Below are positions 1 through 8,245 of a DNA stretch of 25,405 nt, one piece after another. The DNA is from Elysia marginata (Eukaryota > Mollusca > Gastropoda > Plakobranchidae), in assembly GCA_019649035.1 (NCBI GenBank), contig BMAT01000906.1, positions 90,680-116,084 on the forward strand, in the 5' to 3' direction. The position numbers and the translations under genes were made by a program. How positions within the stretch are numbered: the first letter of the stretch is position 1; each line of letters opens with the position of its first letter. Under the pieces are notes generated by a model. The model ran no database searches, was not told the DNA's origin, and saw nothing but the letters and a program-made list of their open reading frames with translations.

Positions 1-38
<38 letters not shown>

Positions 39-74
39 TTATTGTTATCGTTGTTAATGATAAAAATAATCGTG

Positions 75-119
<45 letters not shown>
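1..119. repeat. ATT / AAT microsatellite pair forming a palindrome
   Basis: An ATT-type trinucleotide run at about 1-46 is followed by an AAT-type run at about 76-119, so the two arms are reverse complements around a roughly 30-nt spacer. The single strand could fold into a hairpin. It resembles microsatellite tails of retroposons elsewhere in the window, but no element body is recognisable. Confidence 0.85.
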
Positions 120-120
<1 letters not shown>

Positions 121-164
121 TCCTATTAATAAGAATAATATTAATAATGATAATAGGATAAACA

Positions 165-247
165 TGACACGATAAAGATGGCATGATAAAAGTGACATGA
201 TGAAGCTGGCATGATAAAGAGGGCCTGATAAAGATGACATTATAAAA
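165..247. repeat. Degenerate minisatellite of about 14 bp
   Basis: About six imperfect tandem copies of a unit like GCATGATAAAGATG, of 13-15 bp each, lie just upstream of the first gene. The last copy runs into TATAAAAA at 241-248. The copies differ by substitutions and single-base indels, so the array is not recent. Confidence 0.6.
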
Positions 248-248
248 A
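241..248 (+). promoter_or_regulatory. Candidate TATA box for the Ig/coiled-coil gene
   Basis: TATAAAAA is the best TATA-like match upstream of the ATG at 364. It would put transcription start near 270-275 and give a 5' UTR of about 90 nt. This rests on position and consensus only; a second AT-rich candidate (CAATATATTT, about 332-341) is nearer the ATG. Confidence 0.35.
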
Positions 249-363
249 CCCAACAGGTGCCATCCGACCACCAAGGCACTGAATAACAAAATCGTCATCT
301 GCAGTTGAACGTGCGCTTTTGATTCATCAGTCAATATATTTCGAGAGTTTGTGCTTAAATAAA

Positions 364-3185
364 ATGGCCAAATTAAAGCGAATGCTTTTCTTCTCTCTTT
401 ATTGCCACGTGCTGTGTGAAGGTAAGCGTCTAAGCGATGCTCAGTGAAGTTATCGTGAAGCAACGCTAAAAGTAACTGTTTATCATGCATGTCATATGAA
501 TACACTAAAACTATCATTAGGTTCAGTTAAGATCTGATCATAATGTCAGCTGGATAATTTTTAAAATCTAACTTACCATTTTTTACCGGACTCCGTGCTT
601 TACATACTCTTTTTTTTTTTTTGTTCAAACTCATGGTGAATTTTGATGGATCTTTTGTATTTAAGAATGTGAACGAAAATGTATTGATTTGGATACATGC
701 ACTTATCAAAACATTCGGCTAGAAGAACAAACAAACAAACAACAACAACAACAACAAAATAAAAAAAAACAGTTGAGTGGCTTGCGCGCCGGACTTGTAA
801 ACAGACGGTTGTGAGTTTGATTCCCAGCCAAGCACGACTAGTGTTGTCATGACCTTGGATGAGCATCGTAACCATTCTTCCTTTAGTCCACCCACCTGTG
901 AAACGGGTAAATAGCTGTAGGCAATTCTTATAACTTGTGAAAGTGCAATATTTGAGCGCCTAAAACACAGACCTACTGCAACGCTCTGAAATATGAGTTA
1001 ATTTGCTCTGGTGATTGATGGCCTCCTGATGGAAATGTGTTAAGTCTTCGGCGGTGGAACATGATAACAGTTTTTTTTCTTTTTCCTTTCAGTTTTAGTT
1101 TCGGCGGGATGAGAAATGCATCGAGTGTAGCTTTTTTTGTGTCAAAGATACGCCTTGCTTTAGAAGAGCGGTATACGATGTCACATAGGCCTTGTACGTC
1201 GCTGAATTTCTTTAAAACCCAAGGCAGCATAATATGCTTTAGGAAACGTACGCTAGTAAAAGTTGTTTACATTCCAATGTCTAAAGTATAAAAACAGTGC
1301 AGTCTACCGTAAGGTAAATAAGAGTTTCACGTTTGATTATTTTTCATCCATGTTTAATCCAATTTTCTCAGGTTTCTATTTTACCATGGACCTAAACACA
1401 GATGATCTACAAGCAAAAACAGTTCCCAGTAATCGACCAAGCTGTGGGGTGTTGACGTGTGCCGAAACGCTAACGCCGAGTGCATCAGGAAACAGCACCA
1501 CTAACCAGGCCTTACATCTGACCAGTATGGCTATCTTTAAAAACCGCCCGAGGGCAGGGGCGGGCTACCAGGGAAGCTGGCAGAAGCTGGCGGAAGTCAC
1601 ACTGCAACAACCGACCTTCACAAGAGTGTCCGATGGGATACGTGCAAGCGGTAAACTGTCCGACCAGAGGGCAGAGATGTCGCTGGATCTCTTCAAGACT
1701 CACGATTGCCAGGAGGGTCGGTTTTCCTGCGTAGCTGTGTACGTCGATGGCCGAGGTTGGACGTCTGTGACGAAGTCGATCGTGGGTAAAGGCGTCGATT
1801 CTCGGCAAGAAGATCCCAGCCCGAAGTTGAGCACACCGAAAAGTTGGACGCTGATGGGCGGCCACCGCTCCCACAAACAGGCCGACTCGGTGGTAGGTTT
1901 GGCTCATATTTTGGACTCGTTTAGGACCATGTTCGACGCGGCTATGACGCGATTGGATGGCTCTCTGAAACATTTAGAGAATAGAATGGAAGACAAGGTC
2001 GGTGCCATGCAGGTAGCGTTGGATAACAAGATAAACTACCTCGAAAATAGAATGGAAGACAAGGTCGGTGCCATGCAGGTAGCGTTGGATAACAGGATAA
2101 ACTACCTCGAAAATAGAATGGAAGACAAACTGGTCAACCTGACCATCCGTATCGCTGAAGTTTTCGGCGGGAATTCCAATTCTTCACCATCTCCTGGTGA
2201 TTGCAACGTTTGTAACCAACTATCCTCCAAGTTAAATGAACTGGAGAACAAGATAGAGGATGAGATAGGCACATGTGTGAATAAAGTAATGAGGCATTCG
2301 TTTGGCGAAAGAGAAAATATTTCTGCTCAACTCACTTCTATCGAAGACTCTGTGAAATCGTTGGAGTCGAACTTCTCGTTGAACCATGAAAACGTTAACA
2401 GGCTTGAGAAAGCTTCAGACCGTCTGGCCCTTGCAGTAGCAGAAACAGATAATAAAGTGTCCGCTCTGAGCTCTGGTGTTTCTACCCTTTCTGGCCTCAC
2501 ACACAACCTGGTCTCAAGATTCAACACCTTCAGCAACTCCTATGCAGGCGGCGCTCTGGTACCGGTCGAAGAGTTCTCCGACGCGTTCCAAATCGGCAAG
2601 CGGGAATGGAAACTTGTATTCAGAGGAACAGCCTACAACAATGTCCAGCTCTACCCGGCATACATGCACGGCACGGGAATTCCCCTTGAGGTAGAAGAAG
2701 GCTGTAAGCAGTTCAACCGCTCTCTGCCTTGTGTAAACCACTACAGGAACAGGCAGGCCTTTGACAACTGGGTCGGTATCGACGAAGTTCTGTTCGCTAT
2801 CTACAAAGACGACCAAATGGTACAGAATGTTGTCTTTAACGGCAAAGGATCTACGTACATAAACTGGTTTACTGCCGGGAGAGTCATACAATCCAGCTGG
2901 GCAGATCTCACATCCGAAACACATAATTACTTCAGCGTTAAAGGATATGAAAGTACCGATCCAGCTCACACGCGAAGATTTCACATTAACCGATCCTACG
3001 TTCGAGGATGCGATCAGTTTGAGGGCTGGTTCTCCGTCAAAGATTCGGTGGAAAACGGCTGCGCTGCCGAGAACACCATAGCCATGCCCATGTTTCATTA
3101 CGCGACAGGAAAGACCTTTGCTGACTGGACTGGATCGAACGTGGCTCGAGCCGATGCGATAGGAATTTTCTTGAAGTATGATTAG
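364..3185 (+). CDS. Predicted secreted Ig-like / coiled-coil / unknown C-terminal domain protein (VIgL-like)
   Basis: The coding sequence is 364-421 joined to 1372-3185, giving 623 residues. Exon 1 encodes a signal peptide (MAKLKRMLFFSLYCHVLCEG) and ends at a GTAAGC donor. The acceptor follows TTTTCTCAG, and both sides are phase 1, restoring a Gly codon. Residues about 44-145 look like one Ig-like domain: Cys49 and Cys139 with Trp89 between fit the core disulfide, and Cys44/Cys132 may pair as well. Residues about 185-415 are predicted coiled coil, including a 22-residue unit repeated at 221-242 and 243-264 with a partial third copy. Residues about 419-623 form a compact domain with four Cys (in EEGC, LPC, RGC and NGC contexts), many aromatics, two N-glycosylation sequons (NRS) and an FLKYD end. 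Signal peptide, Ig and coiled coil followed by a recognition module is the plan of gastropod FREP/VIgL immune proteins, but the C-terminal module is neither fibrinogen nor C-type lectin by eye. A recognition role is inferred. Alternatives are a matrix or mucus protein. Confidence 0.85.
422..1371 (+). other. Intron 1 of the Ig/coiled-coil gene
   Basis: A GT-AG intron of 950 bp (GTAAGC donor, pyrimidine-rich AATTTTCTCAG acceptor). It carries an A/CAA-rich run and a SINE-like element (about 721-970). Open frames inside it, including the in-frame stretch from 1263, are intronic and lack a signal peptide. Confidence 0.8.
771..970 (+). mobile_element. tRNA-derived SINE, degenerate
   Basis: The first 65 bp resemble a tRNA head, with an A-box-like AGTGGCTTGCGCGCCGG and a B-box-like GAGTTTGATTCC. 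A tRNA-unrelated body follows (CACCCACCTGTGAAACGGGT, ending near GAGCGCCTAAA) of the type common in invertebrate SINEs. A-rich and CAA-repeat sequence (about 721-770) abuts its 5' side. I did not find clear target-site duplications. It sits in intron 1 in sense orientation. Confidence 0.65.
1974..2129 (+). repeat. 66-bp in-frame tandem duplication inside the coiled coil
   Basis: Unit 1 (1974-2039) and unit 2 (2040-2105) are almost identical over 66 bp, differing at only a few bases. A third partial copy begins at 2106 with the same LENRMED start. Each unit encodes 22 residues beginning LENRMEDKVGAMQVALDN. Twenty-two residues equal two hendecads, which keeps a coiled coil in register with a slight change of twist. 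Confidence 0.9.
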
Positions 3186-3445
3186 AAGTGCCGCTTCTAT
3201 ACAGTCTCGAGGAAATGTCGACAATTTTATGCAGTTAGACAGAGTCCTGTCAACTTCATTTATGTTGTCTTTTTGGCACTATAAACTTAAGATAAATTTC
3301 CTTTTGTATCTTTGTTATAGAACTGGTCTTGCAAAGTTTACGAGCCTTTAAACATTTCACCAAAGTTTTTTATTCAAAGTTAGAGAGGGAGAGAGAGAGC
3401 GAGGGAGAGAGAGAAAGAGAGAGAAGTAGTGAGCAAGACAATAAA
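3186..3445 (+). other. 3' UTR with candidate polyadenylation signal
   Basis: This is noncoding sequence after the TAG at 3183-3185. The first plain AATAAA is at 3440-3445, about 255 nt past the stop. A GA-rich run (about 3384-3425) lies just before it. Confidence 0.45.
3384..3425. repeat. GA-rich microsatellite
   Basis: An imperfect AG/GAGA run in the probable 3' UTR of the Ig/coiled-coil gene. It is interrupted by C and A bases, so it is not recent. Confidence 0.8.
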
Positions 3446-4149
3446 TAGACATAACCAAAGAGAGCTAAGGTGGAGAGACTGAGAGAAAGAATTACGTCAC
3501 TTTTAATACGACAGCTGCCTTTTTGCCAAGTGCAGAAAACTCTAAACCAAGGTTAAAATAGAGCGGCATTTTATCAGTATATATATAATGTAGATAATTC
3601 TCCGCTTGAAATAGACCCACTATTTTTTTTCAAACTTTCTGACCTTAAATGTGCCTTTTCGACATTACACAAATTACCAATACAGTTGAGTCGGCTTACA
3701 TAAATCCTGCTTAAGATTAACTTTGGGTTAATATAAAGAGAGGATTTTTTTTCTCCCTCTTCTTATTCTTTCTGCATTACGTTACTGCTTACCTAATACA
3801 TGTATAGACTTTGGATTTATAAAAAAAAACAAAAAACTTTTAAGTCGGGACCAGAGGCGTTTATTCTTAACATGATGCTGTTGTTATAAATCCTGCCTTC
3901 CCTTGCGTTTCTATGGACCAACTAAGGTATCGTAGGTATAGGAGTCGTTTAATGATTTTTCTTGTTAATCATATAATACATAATGATCATGTGAAAAAAA
4001 CACAGACCCTCGTCGTTCTAGCCTTGTTCTATCACTCACATAGTCACAAGATTTTCCTGCTTGTATTCTGAACCCTCACTCACTGCTAAGTCTTAGTAAT
4101 TAGTGGACACAGAGACTTTACTTTTCACAACGACCTAAAGTTCGCATCG
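3446..4149. other. Intergenic, no gene seen
   Basis: AT-rich DNA with short T and A runs. I found no coding-like frame, RNA gene or clear repeat here. Confidence 0.6.
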
Positions 4150-4350
4150 AGGAGAGAGAGACTGAAAGAAGAGAGAGAAAGATCGAGAGAGAGAGAGGGG
4201 GGGGGAGATGGACAGACAGACAGAGAGGCAGACAAACGGAGAGAGAAATAGTGACAGAGACACAAAGAGAGAGAGATGGACAGACAGACAGACAGAGACC
4301 GACAAACGGAGAGAGAGAGAGAAAGAGAGACAGAGAGAGAGGAGAGAGAG

Positions 4351-4392
<42 letters not shown>
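4150..4392. repeat. Long GA / GACA purine-rich microsatellite
   Basis: About 240 bp of purine-only strand bias: AG runs, a short G run, and interspersed GACAGACAGA tracts, ending in a clean (AG)n. The open frames across it on both strands (Ser/Leu-rich or Arg/Glu-rich) are low-complexity by-products, not genes. A strand of this type can form triplex (H-DNA) structures. Confidence 0.95.
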
Positions 4393-4393
<1 letters not shown>

Positions 4394-4852
4394 TTAAGAT
4401 TTTGCAATTTAATTTACAAAAGTGCGCTACAGGTTGAAAGCAGGCAAAATAAATCTTTAAAAGAAAGGTACCGGTAGTAAATAAATCCTAAGCTATGTCC
4501 AACTCTCTTTAATGTACAAGTGCTTTTTGTGTCAGAGTTTGATATACAACAGACATATTTACAAAGTAACCAACTGCCTATCTTTCAATTCAAATAAAAA
4601 AAATTCAACTATTCCCCTAATTCATATTTATGAAACTAAACAGCTTTACTCCTCTTAACCGTGACATAAAAAAAATTCAAGTTTTTAAACTACACTTTAG
4701 ACTGACATGTAAGAAAACCAACACAACCATAAACACATTATATAAAATGTGAATCTTTATTAATTGTTAAAAAAAAGTTTGCAGAGTGAAAGGATTCACA
4801 TATTATTATTACATGTATTTGTATTGTGCACACTCCCAATGATGTGATATCA
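4393..4852. other. Intergenic, no gene seen
   Basis: AT-rich sequence with no supported feature. A TACCGGTA palindrome occurs near 4467. Confidence 0.55.
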
Positions 4853-4883
4853 GAAATTTTGAAAAAAAAAATTTTCAAAATTC
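4853..4883. repeat. Short perfect-like inverted repeat
   Basis: GAAATTTTGAAAA at 4853 and its reverse complement ending near 4883 face each other across an A-run of about 6 nt. It directly abuts the left end of the next TIR element and may be part of its target. Confidence 0.6.
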
Positions 4884-5329
4884 ATGTGTCTTGCAACCAG
4901 TCCAAATGAGTCTGAAGTCGAAATTGGAGGGTAGTCAGATATTGGTAGCGCACAGAAGTTTATTTTCCTCTGCTTTCAAATGCAGTTATCAGAAAAGCTC
5001 TATCAAGCTTCTGTATGAAGTTATAGCTGTTTGACGTAGGCTGGGTTAAGACTTGTAAAATTTCAGAAAGGGGAGAAAATTGCGTTTAAGGTTTGAACAG
5101 CTATAGACGAGTAAAGCCTTCAGGAACAATACTAATTATATTGTAAAATTAAACACATAAAAACATGAAATTTCACCACCGATCAGGTGTGAAAATTGTT
5201 CAGAAACAGTTTTAGCAGCAATACCTAAAAAAAAAATTGAGTTCAGAACAACAGTCAAGCTTTAAAAGCCTATATTTCAAAACTAAGCCATTCGACTTGC
5301 GACTCATTTGGACAGAATGTGAGACATAT
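4884..5329. mobile_element. MITE-like element, family C, copy 1
   Basis: The left end (ATGTGTCTTGCAACCAGTCC then AAATGAGTC) and the inverted right end (ATATGTCTCACATTCTGTCC then AAATGAGTC) match well over about 29 bp. The interior of about 390 bp is AT-rich and noncoding. The same ends recur at 5706, 11263 and probably 22531, which marks a dispersed non-autonomous DNA transposon family. The superfamily is unassigned because target duplications are unclear. Confidence 0.6.
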
Positions 5330-5705
5330 ACTAATTACAGTACTATTTATTTCCTTTTTTGACTTGATCTCTATGTGGTAAAGAAAGAAGAGATCTAATC
5401 TCTCTCCACAAAACTTTGGTAGTTTTAGAAAGTTTTTAAGTTTAGACACTAAAAAAAGAAGGACAGTTTAAAGTATCAAAGCCTTCTAATCTGACAATTG
5501 CAACATCACAGTCATTTTGACATGGCGGGATAAAACCTGATGCATTTCTATTTTACAGAAAAACTTTTTACACAATGACGTTTTGATTCAGAGTGCCTCG
5601 TGTTGATCCTTGGTGAATCCAAGTCTAACTTTCTTATTTTGTTCCACGCATAAAATGAAAATAATCCTACCAATTAGGTAATATAATTTATGGTATAATA
5701 AAAAG

Positions 5706-5967
5706 ATATGTCTCGCATTCTAGGAGAATGTGTGGGAAGTCGGAAGCATCTTTTTAAAGAAAACCTCATTGAAAGGTCTAGTTTTTCCTTCTTTTTCTCT
5801 CTATTCTTAGCCAGAAAAAGTTTTAATATCTTTCCAAAAATTTCTGGTAATTTGTTGAAACTTGTAACATTTACAAGCTCAGAAAAATGTCGGGCTCAAA
5901 ACAGAAATGCCTTTGAAGGTGAAACTTGCATCATCTGACTCATTCACCCTGAACGCAAGATGTATAC
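5706..5967. mobile_element. MITE-like element, family C, copy 2
   Basis: The left end is ATATGTCTCGCATTC and the inverted right end is ACATCTTGCGTTCAGGG followed by TGAATGAGTC. The right 80-100 bp are clearly homologous, in opposite orientation, to the left end of the copy at 11263, including the GTGAATGAGTCAGATG core and a GCTGTTTTGA-like stretch. No transposase is encoded; the element is 262 bp long. Confidence 0.65.
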
Positions 5968-6176
5968 ATGGGATTTTAAAGAAATATCTTCCACTCATTA
6001 AAAATTTGTCACAGTTGTCCCATTCTAGGTCAAAGCACTGTAAATTTTTTAAATTCTTAAATTTTATACAAGAAAAAAAAAGTTTGAGCTTTTGAGACTG
6101 GATTAAAAAAAACAGAAAGTTGAGCTTTAACATGTGGTTGTTTTATTCTTACAGGTTTCTAAATAGGATACATGTG

Positions 6177-6500
6177 TGGCGTCGTGGTGTAGTGGTAGAC
6201 GCTCGGCTTTCAGATCGAGAGGTCCGGGGTTCGAGTCCTGCTTTCGGCAGGTCGACGTTTAATCCTTGAGAAAGGCTATTAACCCAGTTTTCTTCGCCTC
6301 ACTCATACGTTAAACGAGTACCCAACTATAGGCAGTGAAAGATCTTGTCAGAATGCTAGAGTGATGCGCTTAACTTGCTGCTCCTCTGTGGGTTCAGAAG
6401 GTACTTTGGTTGGAAATGGCCTGTCAGGGAACCCATGTATGTAAAGCGCGAAGAGCACATTAGTGGATAAGCGCTATATAAAAATGCTCTTTATTTATTA
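6177..6500 (+). mobile_element. tRNA-derived SINE
   Basis: The 5' end is a tRNA-Glu-like head: A-box region GTGTAGTGGTAGACGC, an anticodon-loop region CTTTCAGA and a B box GGGGTTCGAGTCC. The two acceptor-stem halves do not pair, so it is not a working tRNA. A body of about 200 bp follows. The 3' part contains AAAGCGCGAAGAGCAC and AAGCGCTATATAAA and runs into a TTTATTTATT tail. That tail motif also occurs, reversed, at about 8990-9045. Confidence 0.8.
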
Positions 6501-6726
6501 CATAACACTTTATATGTCTTGTAAACAGCTGGGATGAGTAGGGTGCTGCAATTTTCAAATTTAAAACACTTATTATTTTGAACAGAGCTCCAAAACAATA
6601 AAAACTGCAAAAATTTATCAAAACTTTCAAGAAAGAAAGGTAAACTTCTTGTGATTTACAAGGTAGAGAAAAGGAGGAGTACCGGTACATGAACTACTTT
6701 TGAAAGGCGCTTTTCAAAATTAAAAT

Positions 6727-6775
6727 TTGCCTCCTAAATCCAACTCGTTCGGACTGGTTGCAATACATGTACATT
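6727..6775. mobile_element. Isolated end of a family C element
   Basis: Read in reverse, ACATGTATTGCAACCAGTCC closely matches the left end of the copy at 4884. The partner end was not located; the SINE at 6177-6500 may interrupt the element. Confidence 0.35.
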
Positions 6776-7088
6776 TCGATTGCTTTATTATGTTTTTGCA
6801 AGTTAGCTAAAAGTTCTTTGAAAAAAAAAAAACCCAACAAAACAAGAAGAAATAATCTTGTTGGTATTTACAATTTTAATACAAAATACACTTTTTACTT
6901 CCAAAACTGAATCAATTTAAACTGCATTTGAAAAAGTCCAATATTTGAAAAGAAAAAAAAGACAACAAAACAACAAACAAATTAGCAGAATACAAAAAGC
7001 TCACATTTTTTTAATTTAGAAAAAGCTGCCTGAAAGAAAACATCAGAAAGGTTGCTCACTTACAAAACGAGATCACTTTACCCTAAGT

Positions 7089-7430
7089 GATACCTCAGTA
7101 CAAACAAAGTGAAACCCACTTCACTCAAATCTGTTTAGGATCCCAACAGGTAATTTTTTTCTTTGTCAACTACACACGAATCCTGATAAAGTCAACACCT
7201 CAGGACCAAAAAATGTGTTGACTTTAAGCAAGAGTTGACTTTAATCATTAAAAAAATATAAAGACATAAAAAATGGGACTTCAAAACAGAGTTGACTTGA
7301 AGCAAGAGTTTCCATTAAAGGTATTGACTTTAAGTGGATTCCAGTGTATCCTTTAAATTAACTCTAAGTTCTGAGATTTTAAGCTAAATCAGCTGTTTCC
7401 CAAACACTTCTACTTCAACGGACTGCAGTG
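7089..7430. mobile_element. MITE-like element, family B, copy 1, split by a family A insertion
   Basis: The two halves, about 7089-7170 and 7349-7430, align with the uninterrupted copy at 10796-10952. TCAAATCTGTTT followed by TTTGTCAAC matches on the left, and CTCTAAGTTCTGA-like then CAGTG/TA matches on the right. The right end reads inward as CACTGCAGTCC and is followed by TA. The left boundary is approximate. Confidence 0.5.
7173..7346. mobile_element. MITE, family A (pogo/Tigger-like ends), copy 1
   Basis: A 174-bp element flanked on both sides by TA. The ends read inward CACACGAATCC and CACTGGAATCC. Its interior holds two copies of a GTTGACTTTAAGCAAGAG-like motif. About 185 bp at 21989 match it in the same orientation. 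TA duplication and CAGTGGAA-type ends are typical of Tc1/mariner-pogo MITEs; no transposase is present. Confidence 0.75.
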
Positions 7431-7432
7431 TA

Positions 7433-7921
7433 CTAGGTTGATTCGTTGAGGAGGAAAACAAGATTAATCTTTGTTAACAGAGCTGCTATAATTATGTATG
7501 TGATTTTTCAAGTTGGGCAAGGTAAGCAACTACATAAATGTGTGTACAAATGACAAAACATCAACTGACAACCTGAAAAGTTTCTTTGCAAATTACCACG
7601 TTACAAAAAGAATTAAAATGTTGAACATCAACTCAAAATTTTACAAAAAGTTCAAGCTCACCGCCCATGACATTTTGTATTTGAGGCAGTGAAAATTGGT
7701 CGTTTTTTGAGTTCCACTATGAGATAATTTTTTGGGTTCAGAAATTTTTTACTCTCTCAGTCTCAACAGTTAACAAGTTGAAATATTCCATTTCTTTCTC
7801 ATAAAGCAAGCAGAAAGCAATGGATTCATTAATTTTCAAATCAAAGTATCAATAACTCTCAAGTTTCATGACTTGCATCATCAGGACAAAGTTGCTGCTT
7901 TTGGAAATGGCATTCCTGTAT
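7433..7921. other. Intergenic, no gene seen
   Basis: AT-rich DNA between the nested MITEs and the probable GID8 3' end. No coding or RNA feature is supported. Confidence 0.5.
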
Positions 7922-7927
7922 TTTAAT
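7922..7927 (-). terminator. Candidate polyadenylation signal of GID8
   Basis: On the - strand this reads ATTAAA, about 320 nt past the GID8 stop. No AATAAA on that strand is nearer. The call is weak. Confidence 0.25.
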
Positions 7928-8245
7928 TATTGCAGGCCTAGTCAATGCAGGGCATTATTTTAAAACATTGCTGGATATTGTTACAAAGTGCAAGACAAAA
8001 CCAAAGTGATAATACTGTACAACGCACTAAAGGCAATAATCAGACATCCTTTCATTCAAATTTGTATCTGCAGTTTCAATATTTTACCTTACAAAAACAT
8101 TTCTCAGTAACTCTCACAGCTCATATAAATATACATAATTTTCTGCATTACAGGAAAACAAAATTACGGGATTGAATAAAATGAAAATGACATTCAAAAA
8201 CTTATATACATGTACATCAAATGTTTACAATCCAGAAAGACGAGA

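Noticed and set aside
1263-1371. ATG at 1263 as the start of the Ig/coiled-coil protein
   Set aside because: The segment has no signal peptide character and contains a clear splice acceptor at 1371; the exon at 364-421 supplies a better start in the right phase.
1512-1973. 153-codon open frame on the - strand
   Set aside because: Antisense shadow of the Ig-like coding region; Arg/His/Pro-rich with no recognisable features.
2514-3224. 236-codon open frame on the - strand
   Set aside because: It lies antisense to the C-terminal domain exon and ends with that exon; it has no domain, no splice context and arises from the codon bias of the sense gene.
4118-4477. Ser/Leu-rich and Arg/Glu-rich open frames on both strands
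   Set aside because: They are translations of the GA/GACA microsatellite and carry no coding signal.
5706-6133. Short open frames on both strands at 5708-6133
   Set aside because: They are read from the family C element and flanking AT-rich DNA.
6177-6250. A functional tRNA gene
   Set aside because: A and B boxes are present, but the acceptor stem halves do not pair and a SINE body and tail follow directly.
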